NCBI GenBank assembly: GCA_005883865.1
Contig: VBAO01000245.1
Span: forward strand, 1-10,419
Source: Candidatus Segetimicrobium genomatis
Lineage (GTDB): Bacteria; Sysuimicrobiota; Sysuimicrobiia; Sysuimicrobiales; Segetimicrobiaceae
Reading direction: 5' to 3'
Length of the DNA stretch: 10,419 nt
In this document: positions 1-7,059 of the stretch, in pieces
How positions within the stretch are numbered: position 1 is the first letter of the stretch
Layout of the letters: every line of letters starts with the position of its first letter
Program-made: the position numbers and the translations under genes
The notes under the pieces: model-generated
The model's input: only the letters and a program-made list of their open reading frames with translations
The model's database searches: none
What the model was told of the DNA's origin: nothing

Positions 1-284
1 CCGACGAATGGCTCGCGGAGCAGACGACCGAGGTGGCGGTCGCCGAGATCCCACTCCTCTACGAGACCGGCGGCGAGGAGCGTTTCGACCGCGTCGTCGT
101 CGTGACTGCACCGTCCGAGCTGAGGGAGTCGCGGCGTGGTGCCGTGGCCGAGAGGGAGGAACGGCTCGTGCCCGAAGAGGAGAAGGTGAGGCGGGCGGAC
201 TTTCACTATGTCAACGACGGCTCGCTCGAGGACCTCGACGCCTTCGTCACGAGAGTGCTGGAGGACCTACGTCGGTCGTCCTGA
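1..284 (+). CDS. coaE: Dephospho-CoA kinase, C-terminal part (5' end outside window)
   Basis: CoaE phosphorylates the 3'-hydroxyl of dephospho-CoA with ATP, the last step of coenzyme A synthesis in the cytoplasm. About 93 codons are visible, read from base 3 to the TGA at 282-284. The P-loop and N-terminal half lie upstream of the window. What can be seen fits the family's lid and C-terminal regions: EIPLLYET (the PLL.E motif), a beta strand VVVVTAP, an Arg-rich lid with EREERLVPEEEK, then RADF and NDGSLEDL, matching the usual 'A-D-x-x-x-x-N-x-G-s-x-x-x-L' ending. Arg codons here (CGT, AGG and AGA as well as CGG) are more mixed than in the genes downstream, but the sample is small. The stop overlaps the presumed start of the lytic transglycosylase, which suggests translational coupling. 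The family assignment is fairly safe; only the missing N-terminus limits it. Confidence 0.85.
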   Translation, partial: DEWLAEQTTEVAVAEIPLLYETGGEERFDRVVVVTAPSELRESRRGAVAEREERLVPEEEKVRRADFHYVNDGSLEDLDAFVTRVLEDLRRSS

Positions 285-771
285 AGCGCTGGATCGCCCT
301 GGCCGTCGTCGTCTTCGCGGCACTCGGCGTGTTCCTCTATCTGCAGCACACGGAGCCGCCGTGGTACGCGCGGCTCTGGTACCCGCTTCGTTACACGAGC
401 ATCGTGCGCGCACACTCCGCGAACTACGACATCAACCCTGCGCTCCTCGCCGCGGTGATCGAGCAGGAGTCGAAGTTCCGGGCCGACGCGAAGTCCAGCG
501 CAGGAGCGATCGGGCTCATGCAGCTCCTGCCCGCAACGGCGAAGGGATCAACGTCCGCTACGGAGCCTGGTACCTCCGGCGCCTGCTCGACCACTACCAC
601 GACAACGAGCGGCTCGCGCTTGCCGCCTACAACGCCGGCGAGGAGAACGTCGACCACTGGCAGAGCGAGCACGTGGGGATCCAGTTCCGCGAGACCCGCG
701 ACTACGTTTCGAAGGTAGAGCGGCTGAAGAAGATCTACCGCCGCGCGTACGCGTCACAGCTCGGGTACTAG
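281..771 (+). pseudogene. Membrane-anchored lytic transglycosylase (Slt-type), frame broken by an internal deletion
   Basis: Lytic transglycosylases cleave the MurNAc-GlcNAc bond of peptidoglycan outside the membrane. Two frames carry the parts. The first, from about 281, has a single N-terminal membrane anchor (residues about 4-20), then AVIEQESKF with the catalytic Glu at residue 63 (bases 467-469) and AGAIGLMQLLPATAKG. The second, shifted by one base and running from about 544 to the TAG at 769-771, has INVRYGAWYL, LAAYNAGEENVDHW and ETRDYVSKV, all typical of the SLT domain. Family members usually carry about 20-22 more residues between LLPATAKG and INVRYG. The shift implies a loss of 3n+1 bases near 541-549. 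As read, the first frame runs into noise and stops at 718. No ATG, GTG or TTG lies near the anchor, so the start is inferred as CTG at 281, overlapping the coaE stop as CTGA. The break may be a real mutation or an assembly error. Confidence 0.8.
541..549 (+). other. Deletion and frameshift junction in the lytic transglycosylase
   Basis: Up to about 544 the protein reads in the frame that gives LLPATAKG. From 544-547 the conserved INVRYGAWYL reads in the frame one base earlier. Compared with the remembered family pattern, roughly 20 residues between these motifs are absent. Restoring the frame needs the lost piece to be 3n+1 bases. Confidence 0.75.
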
Positions 772-788
772 AAGGGCACACGTACCCT

Positions 789-2978
789 TTGGCCGTGGCC
801 GAACTGCGCACGACCTCCGCCTATCGCCCCACGGGAGACCAGCCGAAAGCGATCGGCGAGCTCGCGGACGGGCTCCTCGCCAATGAGCGCTACCAGACGC
901 TCGTCGGCGCCACCGGCACCGGCAAGACGGCGACGATGGCGTGGACGATCGAGAAGGTCGGACGGCCGGCGCTCGTGATCGCCCACAACAAGACGCTCGC
1001 GGCGCAGCTCTGCAACGAGTTCCGGGAGTTCTTCCCGCACAACGCCGTCGAGTACTTCGTCTCGTACTACGACTACTACCAGCCAGAGGCGTACGTCCCG
1101 CAGGCCGACCTCTACATCGAGAAGGACAGCTCGAGGAACGACGACATCGCGCGCCTGCGCCTCGCGACGACGACGTCGCTGTTCACCCGCAAGGACGTCA
1201 TCGTCGTCGCGTCGGTCTCGTGCATCTACGGCTTGGGCTCGCCCGAGGACTACCAGGACGTCATGCTCTTCGTCAAAACCGGCGAGGCCCGGTCGCGCGA
1301 CGAGATCCTCCGCCGGCTCGTGGACGTCCAGTACGAGCGGAACGACATCGACTTCGCCCGGGGCCGGTTCCGGGTGCGGGGGGACGTCGTCGAGGTCTTC
1401 CCCGCCTACGAGGATCGGGCGGTCCGGATTGAGCTCTTCGGCGACCAGGTGGAGCGGATCCTCGAGATGAACCCGCTGACCGGCGAGGTCCTCGGCGAGA
1501 AGCCGGCGGTGGCGATCTGGCCGGCCAAGCACTGGGTGACGACGGACGCCAAAATGGACGCGGCGCTCGGGCGGATCGAGGAGGAGCTGCGGGAGCGCGT
1601 CCAGTGGTTCAAGGACCACGGCAAGCTGCTCGAGGCGCACCGCATCAAGCAGCGCACCGAGTACGACCTCGAAATGCTGAAGGAGCTCGGCTTCTGCAAC
1701 GGGATCGAGAACTACTCGCGGATTCTCGAGGGCCGCGCCGCCGGTACGCATCCGTTCACGCTGCTCGACTACTTCCCGTCGGACTTCGTCGTGTTCATCG
1801 ACGAGTCGCACGTCACCGTGCCCCAGGTGCGGGGGATGCACGAGGGGGACCGGGCGCGCAAGAAGAATCTCGTGGACTTCGGGTTTCGGCTCCCGTCGGC
1901 GTACGACAACCGTCCGCTCACGTTCGACGAGTTCGACGCGCTCGTGCCCCAGATCGTGTTCGTCTCCGCGACCCCGGGGCCGTACGAGCTCGGCGTGAGC
2001 GCGCAGGTGGTGGAGCAGATCGTCCGGCCGACCGGGCTGGTCGACCCCCACGTGGAAGTGCGGCCCGCCCGCGGGCAGGTGGACGACCTCATCGGGGAGA
2101 TCAAGGCGCAGGTGGCCAAGGGCGAGCGGACCCTGGTCACGACGCTGACGAAACGGATGGCCGAGGACCTCACCGACTACCTCCAGGAGCTCGGCCTCAG
2201 GGTGCACTACCTGCACTCGGAGATCGAGACCCTCCAGCGGGTGCAGATCCTCAAGGACCTGCGGCTCGGGACCTACGACGTCCTCGTCGGCATCAACCTC
2301 CTCCGCGAGGGGCTGGACCTGCCCGAGGTGTCGCTGGTGGCGATCCTGGACGCGGACAAGGAAGGCTATCTCCGGTCGGAGACCAGCCTGGTCCAGACGA
2401 TGGGGCGCGCCGCGCGCAACGTTGCGGGGCGGGTCGTCCTGTACGCCGACGAGGTCACCGAGTCGATGCGCAAGGCGATCGAGGAGACCGACCGCCGGCG
2501 CACGATCCAGACGGCGTACAACGAGGCGCACGGGATCACCCCCCAGACGATCGTCAAGCCGATCCGCGACTTCATCGACCTCGAAGCGGTGGCCGAAGAG
2601 GGCGCCGCATACGAGCCGCGGGAAGGGACCGTGCTCACCGCGGACGAACTCATCGGCCTCGCCGAACAGCAGCACGCGTCGGTCCCCTGGGATATCGCCC
2701 GGCTCCTCATGCTGAGCCCCGGCGAGCTCGAGAAGACGATCGAGGCGCTCGAGCGGGAGATGCGCAAGGCCGCCGGCGAATTGCAGTTCGAGAAAGCCGC
2801 GGCCCTGCGGGACCAGATCCGCGAGCTCCGCAAGGGACTGGGTGAGCCCTTCTTCGCGCCCGGCCGCGGCCGGCGGAACGGGGGCCGGGGCGCCGGCGGG
2901 CGGCGTGCCGCCCGGGACCGCGTGTCCCGGGCGGGACCGGGGGGGCGGGGGGCCCCGCCGCAGGGGCCCAAGGAATAA
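789..2978 (+). CDS. uvrB: Excinuclease ABC subunit B (UvrB)
   Basis: UvrB is the helicase-like subunit that receives DNA from UvrA, verifies the lesion by strand pinching and recruits UvrC. Motifs in order: Walker A GATGTGKT (residues 40-47), the beta-hairpin YYDYYQPEAYVPQADLY (about 93-109), VASVSCIYGLG (140-150), the Walker B/DEAD-like box FIDESH (336-341), FVSATPGPYEL (391-401), helicase motif V INLLREGLDLPE (502-513), motif VI QTMGRAARN (536-544), and a C-terminal UVR motif (about 648-683) that binds UvrC. At 729 residues it is longer than the usual 660-700; the excess is a Gly/Arg-rich tail (691-729). The start is taken as TTG at 789, because AGAAGGG at 770-776 lies 12 bases upstream; GTG at 795 is the alternative, with poorer spacing. 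It follows the transglycosylase by 17 bases and precedes uvrA by 32. The frame is intact and the identification is secure. Confidence 0.97.
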   Translation: MAVAELRTTSAYRPTGDQPKAIGELADGLLANERYQTLVGATGTGKTATMAWTIEKVGRPALVIAHNKTLAAQLCNEFREFFPHNAVEYFVSYYDYYQPEAYVPQADLYIEKDSSRNDDIARLRLATTTSLFTRKDVIVVASVSCIYGLGSPEDYQDVMLFVKTGEARSRDEILRRLVDVQYERNDIDFARGRFRVRGDVVEVFPAYEDRAVRIELFGDQVERILEMNPLTGEVLGEKPAVAIWPAKHWVTTDAKMDAALGRIEEELRERVQWFKDHGKLLEAHRIKQRTEYDLEMLKELGFCNGIENYSRILEGRAAGTHPFTLLDYFPSDFVVFIDESHVTVPQVRGMHEGDRARKKNLVDFGFRLPSAYDNRPLTFDEFDALVPQIVFVSATPGPYELGVSAQVVEQIVRPTGLVDPHVEVRPARGQVDDLIGEIKAQVAKGERTLVTTLTKRMAEDLTDYLQELGLRVHYLHSEIETLQRVQILKDLRLGTYDVLVGINLLREGLDLPEVSLVAILDADKEGYLRSETSLVQTMGRAARNVAGRVVLYADEVTESMRKAIEETDRRRTIQTAYNEAHGITPQTIVKPIRDFIDLEAVAEEGAAYEPREGTVLTADELIGLAEQQHASVPWDIARLLMLSPGELEKTIEALEREMRKAAGELQFEKAAALRDQIRELRKGLGEPFFAPGRGRRNGGRGAGGRRAARDRVSRAGPGGRGAPPQGPKE
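2908..2969 (+). repeat. Two consecutive GC-rich hairpins in the uvrB 3' end
   Basis: A perfect 10-bp stem pairs 2908-2917 (CCGCCCGGGA) with 2925-2934 (TCCCGGGCGG) around a 7-base loop. A second 7-bp stem pairs 2950-2956 with 2963-2969 around a 6-base loop and ends seven bases before the uvrB stop. No T-run follows either, so they do not look like intrinsic terminators. They may be an accident of GC-rich low-complexity coding DNA, or may slow or protect the uvrB-uvrA mRNA. Confidence 0.55.
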
Positions 2979-3000
2979 GGCAGGCCACAGCACCGTTTCG

Positions 3001-3004
3001 GGAG
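3001..3004 (+). promoter_or_regulatory. Shine-Dalgarno site of uvrA
   Basis: GGAG ends six bases before the ATG at 3011. It supports that start, from which the protein opens with the expected RIVVRGAREHNLKNI. Confidence 0.6.
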
Positions 3005-3010
3005 TCCAGG

Positions 3011-6001
3011 ATGCCGCTCGATCGGATCGTCGTGCGCGGCGCGCGCGAACACAACCTCAAGAACATCACCGTCGAGATCCCCCGGGACCGGCTCGCGGTC
3101 CTGACGGGGATCTCCGGCTCGGGGAAATCCTCGCTGGCCTTCGACACGATCTACGCGGAAGGCCAGCGCAAGTACGTGGAGTCCCTGTCGGCCTACGCCC
3201 GGCAGTTCCTCGGGCTGATGGAGAAGCCCGATGTCGACCACATCGAGGGGCTGAGCCCGGCGGTCTCGATCGATCAGAAGGGCGCCCCCCGCAACCCCCG
3301 GTCGACGGTCGGGACGGTCACGGAGGTCTACGACTACCTCCGGTTGCTCTACGCCCGGATCGGCATGCCCCACTGCCCGAAGTGCGGGAAGCCGATCAGC
3401 CGGCAGACCCCGGAGCAGATCGTGGACCAGGTCCTGGCGTCTCCCGAGGGCACGAAGATCCTGGTGCTCGGCCCGATCGTGCGCGGCCGCAAGGGCGAGT
3501 ACCGCCAGCTCTTCGACGACCTCCGGCGGCAGGGGTTCGCGCGGGTGCGCGTGGACGGGGCCCTCTACGAGCTCACCGAGCAGATCGCCCTCGACAAGAA
3601 CCGGAAGCACCAGATCGAGGTCGTCGTCGACCGTCTGGTGGTCAAGCCGGAGATCCGCGGCCGGCTGAACGACTCGGTGGAGACGGCGCTCAAGCTCGGC
3701 CAGGGCATCGTCGGCATCTCGGTCGCGGACGGAGAGCGCAGCGAGGAGCTGACGTTCAGCCGGAACTTCGCCTGCCCCGATCACGGGGTCAGCCTGCCGG
3801 AGATCGAGCCGCGGAACTTCTCGTTCAACGCCCCGTACGGCGCCTGCCCGACCTGCACCGGGCTCGGGTTCAAGCAGGAGATCGACCCGGATCTGGTGTT
3901 GAATCCGAGCCTCTCGCTGCTCGACGGCGCGGTGCTGCCCTGGGCCAGTTCCACCAGCGAGTACTACCAGGAGCTCCTCCGGGCGCTGGCGGACGCCCAC
4001 GGGGTCGACATGCACACCCCGGTGCGCCGCCTGCCACGCGAGTTCGTCCGGGTGCTGCTGCGGGGGTCTGATCAGGAGATCCGGGTCAAGTACCATAACC
4101 GGTGGGGCGCGTTCCGCCAGTACGACACGCAGTTCGAAGGGGTGATCCCCTTCCTGGAGCGCCGGTACCAGGAGACCGACTCCGAGTATATGAAGGAGGA
4201 GATCGAGCAGTACATGACGACCGCGCCGTGCCCGGACTGCGGGGGGACCCGGCTCAAGAAGGAGAGCCTGGCGGTCACGGTCGGCGGCCGATCGATCGCG
4301 GAGGCGTGCGCCCTCACAGTGCGGGGGGCGCAGCACTTCTTCACCACCCTCACCCTGACCGAACGGGAGCGGTTGATCGCGCACCAGGTGCTCAAGGAGA
4401 TCGGCGCCCGGCTCGGCTTCCTCGTCAACGTCGGCCTGGACTACCTCACCCTCGACCGGACCGCCAACACCCTGTCGGGCGGCGAGGCGCAGCGGATCCG
4501 GCTCGCGACCCAGATCGGGTCCGGGCTGATGGGTGTGCTGTACGTGCTCGACGAGCCCAGCGTCGGCCTGCACCAGCGGGACAACCGAAGGCTGATCGAC
4601 ACGCTGCTGCGCCTGCGGGATCTGGGGAACTCGATCCTCGTCGTCGAGCACGACGAGGAAACGATCCGGTCGGCCGACTGGGTGGTGGACATCGGCCCGG
4701 GCGCGGGGGCGGACGGCGGGCACGTCGTGGCCGCGGGACCCCTCGAGCGCATCCTGGCGGCTCCGGAGTCGATCACCGGGCAATATCTCTCCGGCAAGCG
4801 CGCGATCCCCGTGCCCCCGCACCGGCGGTCGGGGACGGGCCAGGCGCTCACCGTCCGCGGCGCCCGCGAGCACAACCTCAAGCGGATCGACGTCAGGATC
4901 CCGCTCGGGATGTTCGTCTGCGTCACCGGGGTCTCCGGGTCGGGGAAGTCCACCCTGGTCGACGACATCCTCTTCCGCGCGCTGGCGCACCACCTCCACG
5001 GGTCGCGCACCCGGCCGGGCGCGCACGATCGGATCGAGGGGCTCGCCGGCATCGACAAGGTGATCAACATCGACCAGTCGCCGATCGGGCGGACCCCGCG
5101 GAGCAATCCGGCCACCTACACCAAGACCTTCGACCTCATCCGCGAGTTGTTCGCCCAGACCCCGGACGCCCGGATGCGGGGCTTCGCCCCGGGGCGATTC
5201 TCGTTCAACGTCCGCGGAGGACGGTGCGAGGCGTGCGAGGGCGACGGCATCGTCCGGATCGAGATGCACTTTCTCCCGGACGTGTACGTGCCGTGCGACG
5301 TCTGCAAGGGGAAGCGGTACAATCGCGAGACGCTCGAGGTCCACTACAAGGGCAAGTCGATCGCGGATGTCCTCGACATGACCGTTGACGAGGCGCAGGC
5401 CTTCTTCGAGGCGATCCCGCGGATCCGGCGGAAGCTGCGGACGCTGGCCGACGTCGGGTTGGGCTACATCCGGCTGGGCCAGTCGGCGACCACCCTCTCG
5501 GGCGGCGAGGCCCAGCGGGTGAAGCTCAGCACCGAGCTGAGCCGGCGTGACACGGGACGCACCGTGTACATTCTGGATGAGCCGACCGTGGGGCTCCACT
5601 TCGCCGACGTCGCGAAATTGCTCGACGTCCTCCACCGCCTGGTCGACGCCGGGAACACGGTCGTGGTGATCGAGCACAACCTCGATGTCATCAAGACCGC
5701 CGACTGGATCATCGACCTCGGCCCGGAAGGGGGCGAACTCGGGGGCGAGGTGGTCGCGGAGGGCACGCCGGAGGCGGTGACCCAGGTCCCGGCCTCCTAC
5801 ACCGGCCAGTTTCTCCGCCCGGTCCTCCGCCGGGCAGGGGCAAAGCGGAACGCGGGGCCGGCGGCCCGGGAGACGCGCCTCGTGCCCGCGCGGGGCCGCA
5901 GCCTGCCGGCCGGCGAGCCTCCCATGCCCCGCCCGGGGCGGGTTCGGAACGGGAACGGGCTCGCGGGGCAGTCCGTGGCGCGGCGCGGCCGGGCGCGATA
6001 G
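3011..6001 (+). CDS. uvrA: Excinuclease ABC subunit A (UvrA)
   Basis: UvrA is the dimeric ABC-type ATPase that scans DNA for distortions, loads UvrB and leaves. Both nucleotide-binding domains are whole: Walker A GISGSGKS (33-40), signature LSGGEAQRI (488-496) and Walker B YVLDEPSVGL (511-520) in the first; GVSGSGKS (640-647), LSGGEAQRV (829-837) and YILDEPTVGL (853-862) in the second. Zinc modules: C255/H258 with C279 and C282 (the second ligand position holds His, where E. coli has Cys), CPDCGG at 407-412, and the C-terminal zinc finger C739-x2-C742 with C762-x2-C765, which contributes to damage recognition. A CPKC pair also occurs at 122-125. At 996 residues it exceeds the usual 940-960; the extra is a basic, low-complexity tail after GQFLRP (from about 938). 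The first metabolic gene follows after 22 bases. Identification is secure. Confidence 0.98.
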   Translation: MPLDRIVVRGAREHNLKNITVEIPRDRLAVLTGISGSGKSSLAFDTIYAEGQRKYVESLSAYARQFLGLMEKPDVDHIEGLSPAVSIDQKGAPRNPRSTVGTVTEVYDYLRLLYARIGMPHCPKCGKPISRQTPEQIVDQVLASPEGTKILVLGPIVRGRKGEYRQLFDDLRRQGFARVRVDGALYELTEQIALDKNRKHQIEVVVDRLVVKPEIRGRLNDSVETALKLGQGIVGISVADGERSEELTFSRNFACPDHGVSLPEIEPRNFSFNAPYGACPTCTGLGFKQEIDPDLVLNPSLSLLDGAVLPWASSTSEYYQELLRALADAHGVDMHTPVRRLPREFVRVLLRGSDQEIRVKYHNRWGAFRQYDTQFEGVIPFLERRYQETDSEYMKEEIEQYMTTAPCPDCGGTRLKKESLAVTVGGRSIAEACALTVRGAQHFFTTLTLTERERLIAHQVLKEIGARLGFLVNVGLDYLTLDRTANTLSGGEAQRIRLATQIGSGLMGVLYVLDEPSVGLHQRDNRRLIDTLLRLRDLGNSILVVEHDEETIRSADWVVDIGPGAGADGGHVVAAGPLERILAAPESITGQYLSGKRAIPVPPHRRSGTGQALTVRGAREHNLKRIDVRIPLGMFVCVTGVSGSGKSTLVDDILFRALAHHLHGSRTRPGAHDRIEGLAGIDKVINIDQSPIGRTPRSNPATYTKTFDLIRELFAQTPDARMRGFAPGRFSFNVRGGRCEACEGDGIVRIEMHFLPDVYVPCDVCKGKRYNRETLEVHYKGKSIADVLDMTVDEAQAFFEAIPRIRRKLRTLADVGLGYIRLGQSATTLSGGEAQRVKLSTELSRRDTGRTVYILDEPTVGLHFADVAKLLDVLHRLVDAGNTVVVIEHNLDVIKTADWIIDLGPEGGELGGEVVAEGTPEAVTQVPASYTGQFLRPVLRRAGAKRNAGPAARETRLVPARGRSLPAGEPPMPRPGRVRNGNGLAGQSVARRGRAR

Positions 6002-6007
6002 GCCGGC

Positions 6008-6017
6008 GGGGGAGAGG
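6008..6017 (+). promoter_or_regulatory. Shine-Dalgarno site of the hydroxyacid dehydrogenase
   Basis: GGGGGAGAGG lies six bases before the ATG at 6024, in the 22-base gap after the uvrA stop. There is no room for a separate terminator and promoter here, so co-transcription with uvrA is likely. Confidence 0.6.
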
Positions 6018-6023
6018 CGAACG

Positions 6024-7046
6024 ATGGCGCAGTCGCGGATCGTCCTGTGGACCGAAGGCGAGGCGGGGCCGCGGTTCCCGCTGGACGAGCGAGAGATCGG
6101 CGGCGCCGGCGGCATCGTCCGGAACGTGGCGTGCCGGGACGAGGCCGGGCGGATCGCCGCCGCGCGCGATGCCTACGTGCTCGTGGTCTCCCAGGCCCAG
6201 ATCCGGGAACCGCTCCTTGCGGGGGCTCCCCGGCTCGTCGGTCTGGTCCGCACCGGGATCGGCCTCGACACGGTGGACATCCCGAGCGCGACCCGCCACG
6301 GGGTGTGCGTCGCGCACGTCCCGGACTTCTGCTATGACGAGGTCGCGGACACCGCGATGACGCTGCTCCTGGCCGTGGCGCGGAAGGTGCGGGTCGCCGA
6401 CCGCCATGTCCGGAGCGGCGAGTGGGCCCCGAGCGCCCTCCTCCCGATGCGCCGCCTCCGGGGCCTCGTGCTGGGGCTCGTGGGCTTCGGGCACATCGCC
6501 CGGATGGTGGCCGAGCGCGCGCGGGCGTTCGGCCTCCGCGTGGTCGCGTGCGATCCGTACGTCGACGGGCCGGCGATGGCCGCCCTGGGGGTCGACAAGG
6601 CCGCGCTCGAGACCCTCCTGGCGCAGAGCGATATCATCTCGCTCCACACCCCGCTCACCGAGGAGACCCGCGGGATGATCGGCCGGGCGGCGTTCGCCGC
6701 GATGAAGCCGGGAGCGATCCTCATCAACACGTCGAGGGGGAAGGTCGTCGACGAAGACGCCCTCGTCGCCGCCCTGCGGTCGGGCCGGCTGGGGGGCGCC
6801 GGGTTGGACGTCCTGGGGACCGAACCGCCGGCCAGGGATCACCCGCTGTTCCAGATGGACACCGTGGTGCTGACCCCGCACTACGCCTCCTCCACCGTCG
6901 AGGCGATGGACGACCTGGCCCGCAAGGTCAACCGGCAGATCGTGCAGTACCTCCGGGGCGAGTGGCCGACGTATCTGGCCAACCCCGGGGTGCGCAAGCA
7001 GGCCGGGTGTCGGCTCCCCGCCGCCCACCCGACCCCGCGGCCGTAG
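6024..7046 (+). CDS. D-2-hydroxyacid dehydrogenase, CtBP-like, NAD-dependent
   Basis: Members of this family reversibly reduce a 2-oxoacid to a D-2-hydroxyacid with NAD(P)H in the cytoplasm; the substrate cannot be read from sequence. The outer catalytic domain includes RTGIGLDTVD (76-85) and VPDFCYDEVADTAM (99-112), a stretch typical of the C-terminal-binding-protein-like branch. The Rossmann domain starts with GLVGFGHIA (151-159), a GxGxxA dinucleotide motif; DPY (177-179) about 19 residues later sits at the end of the second strand, where an Asp favours NAD over NADP. Catalytic residues of the family are present: Arg238 in NTSRGKVVDEDAL, Glu267 in GTEPP and His286 in TPHYAS. The length of 340 is normal. 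The last 15-20 residues are Pro/Ala-rich and probably unstructured. It lies between uvrA (22-base gap) and an aldolase gene (13-base gap). Phosphoglycerate or glyoxylate/hydroxypyruvate activity is possible but unproven. Confidence 0.9.
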   Translation: MAQSRIVLWTEGEAGPRFPLDEREIGGAGGIVRNVACRDEAGRIAAARDAYVLVVSQAQIREPLLAGAPRLVGLVRTGIGLDTVDIPSATRHGVCVAHVPDFCYDEVADTAMTLLLAVARKVRVADRHVRSGEWAPSALLPMRRLRGLVLGLVGFGHIARMVAERARAFGLRVVACDPYVDGPAMAALGVDKAALETLLAQSDIISLHTPLTEETRGMIGRAAFAAMKPGAILINTSRGKVVDEDALVAALRSGRLGGAGLDVLGTEPPARDHPLFQMDTVVLTPHYASSTVEAMDDLARKVNRQIVQYLRGEWPTYLANPGVRKQAGCRLPAAHPTPRP

Positions 7047-7052
7047 GGAGGA
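7047..7052 (+). promoter_or_regulatory. Shine-Dalgarno site of the aldolase
   Basis: GGAGGA begins right after the dehydrogenase stop and lies seven bases before the ATG at 7060. It is the strongest plain ribosome binding site in the window. Confidence 0.7.
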
Positions 7053-7059
7053 GCGGACG

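Noticed and set aside
541..549. Programmed frameshifting in the transglycosylase
   Set aside because: No slippery heptamer is seen, and about 20 conserved residues are missing, which a simple shift of the ribosome cannot explain.
2908..2978. Intrinsic terminator at the end of uvrB
   Set aside because: The hairpins are inside the coding frame, no T-run follows, and uvrA begins 32 bases after the stop.
768..2993. Open frame of about 740 codons on the minus strand opposite uvrB
   Set aside because: Almost exact mirror of uvrB, low-complexity composition and no motif; a compositional shadow.
1..3000. A foreign or chimeric segment joined within uvrB, suggested by mixed Arg codons in coaE
   Set aside because: Arg codon use in early and late uvrB looked similar (CGC and CGG both common), so there is no clear composition break to support a join.
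2366..6115. Very long open frame of over 1200 codons on the minus strand
   Set aside because: It lies opposite uvrB and uvrA. Its protein is Arg/Pro/Asp/His-rich with no recognisable domain, as expected for antisense shadows of high-G+C codon usage.
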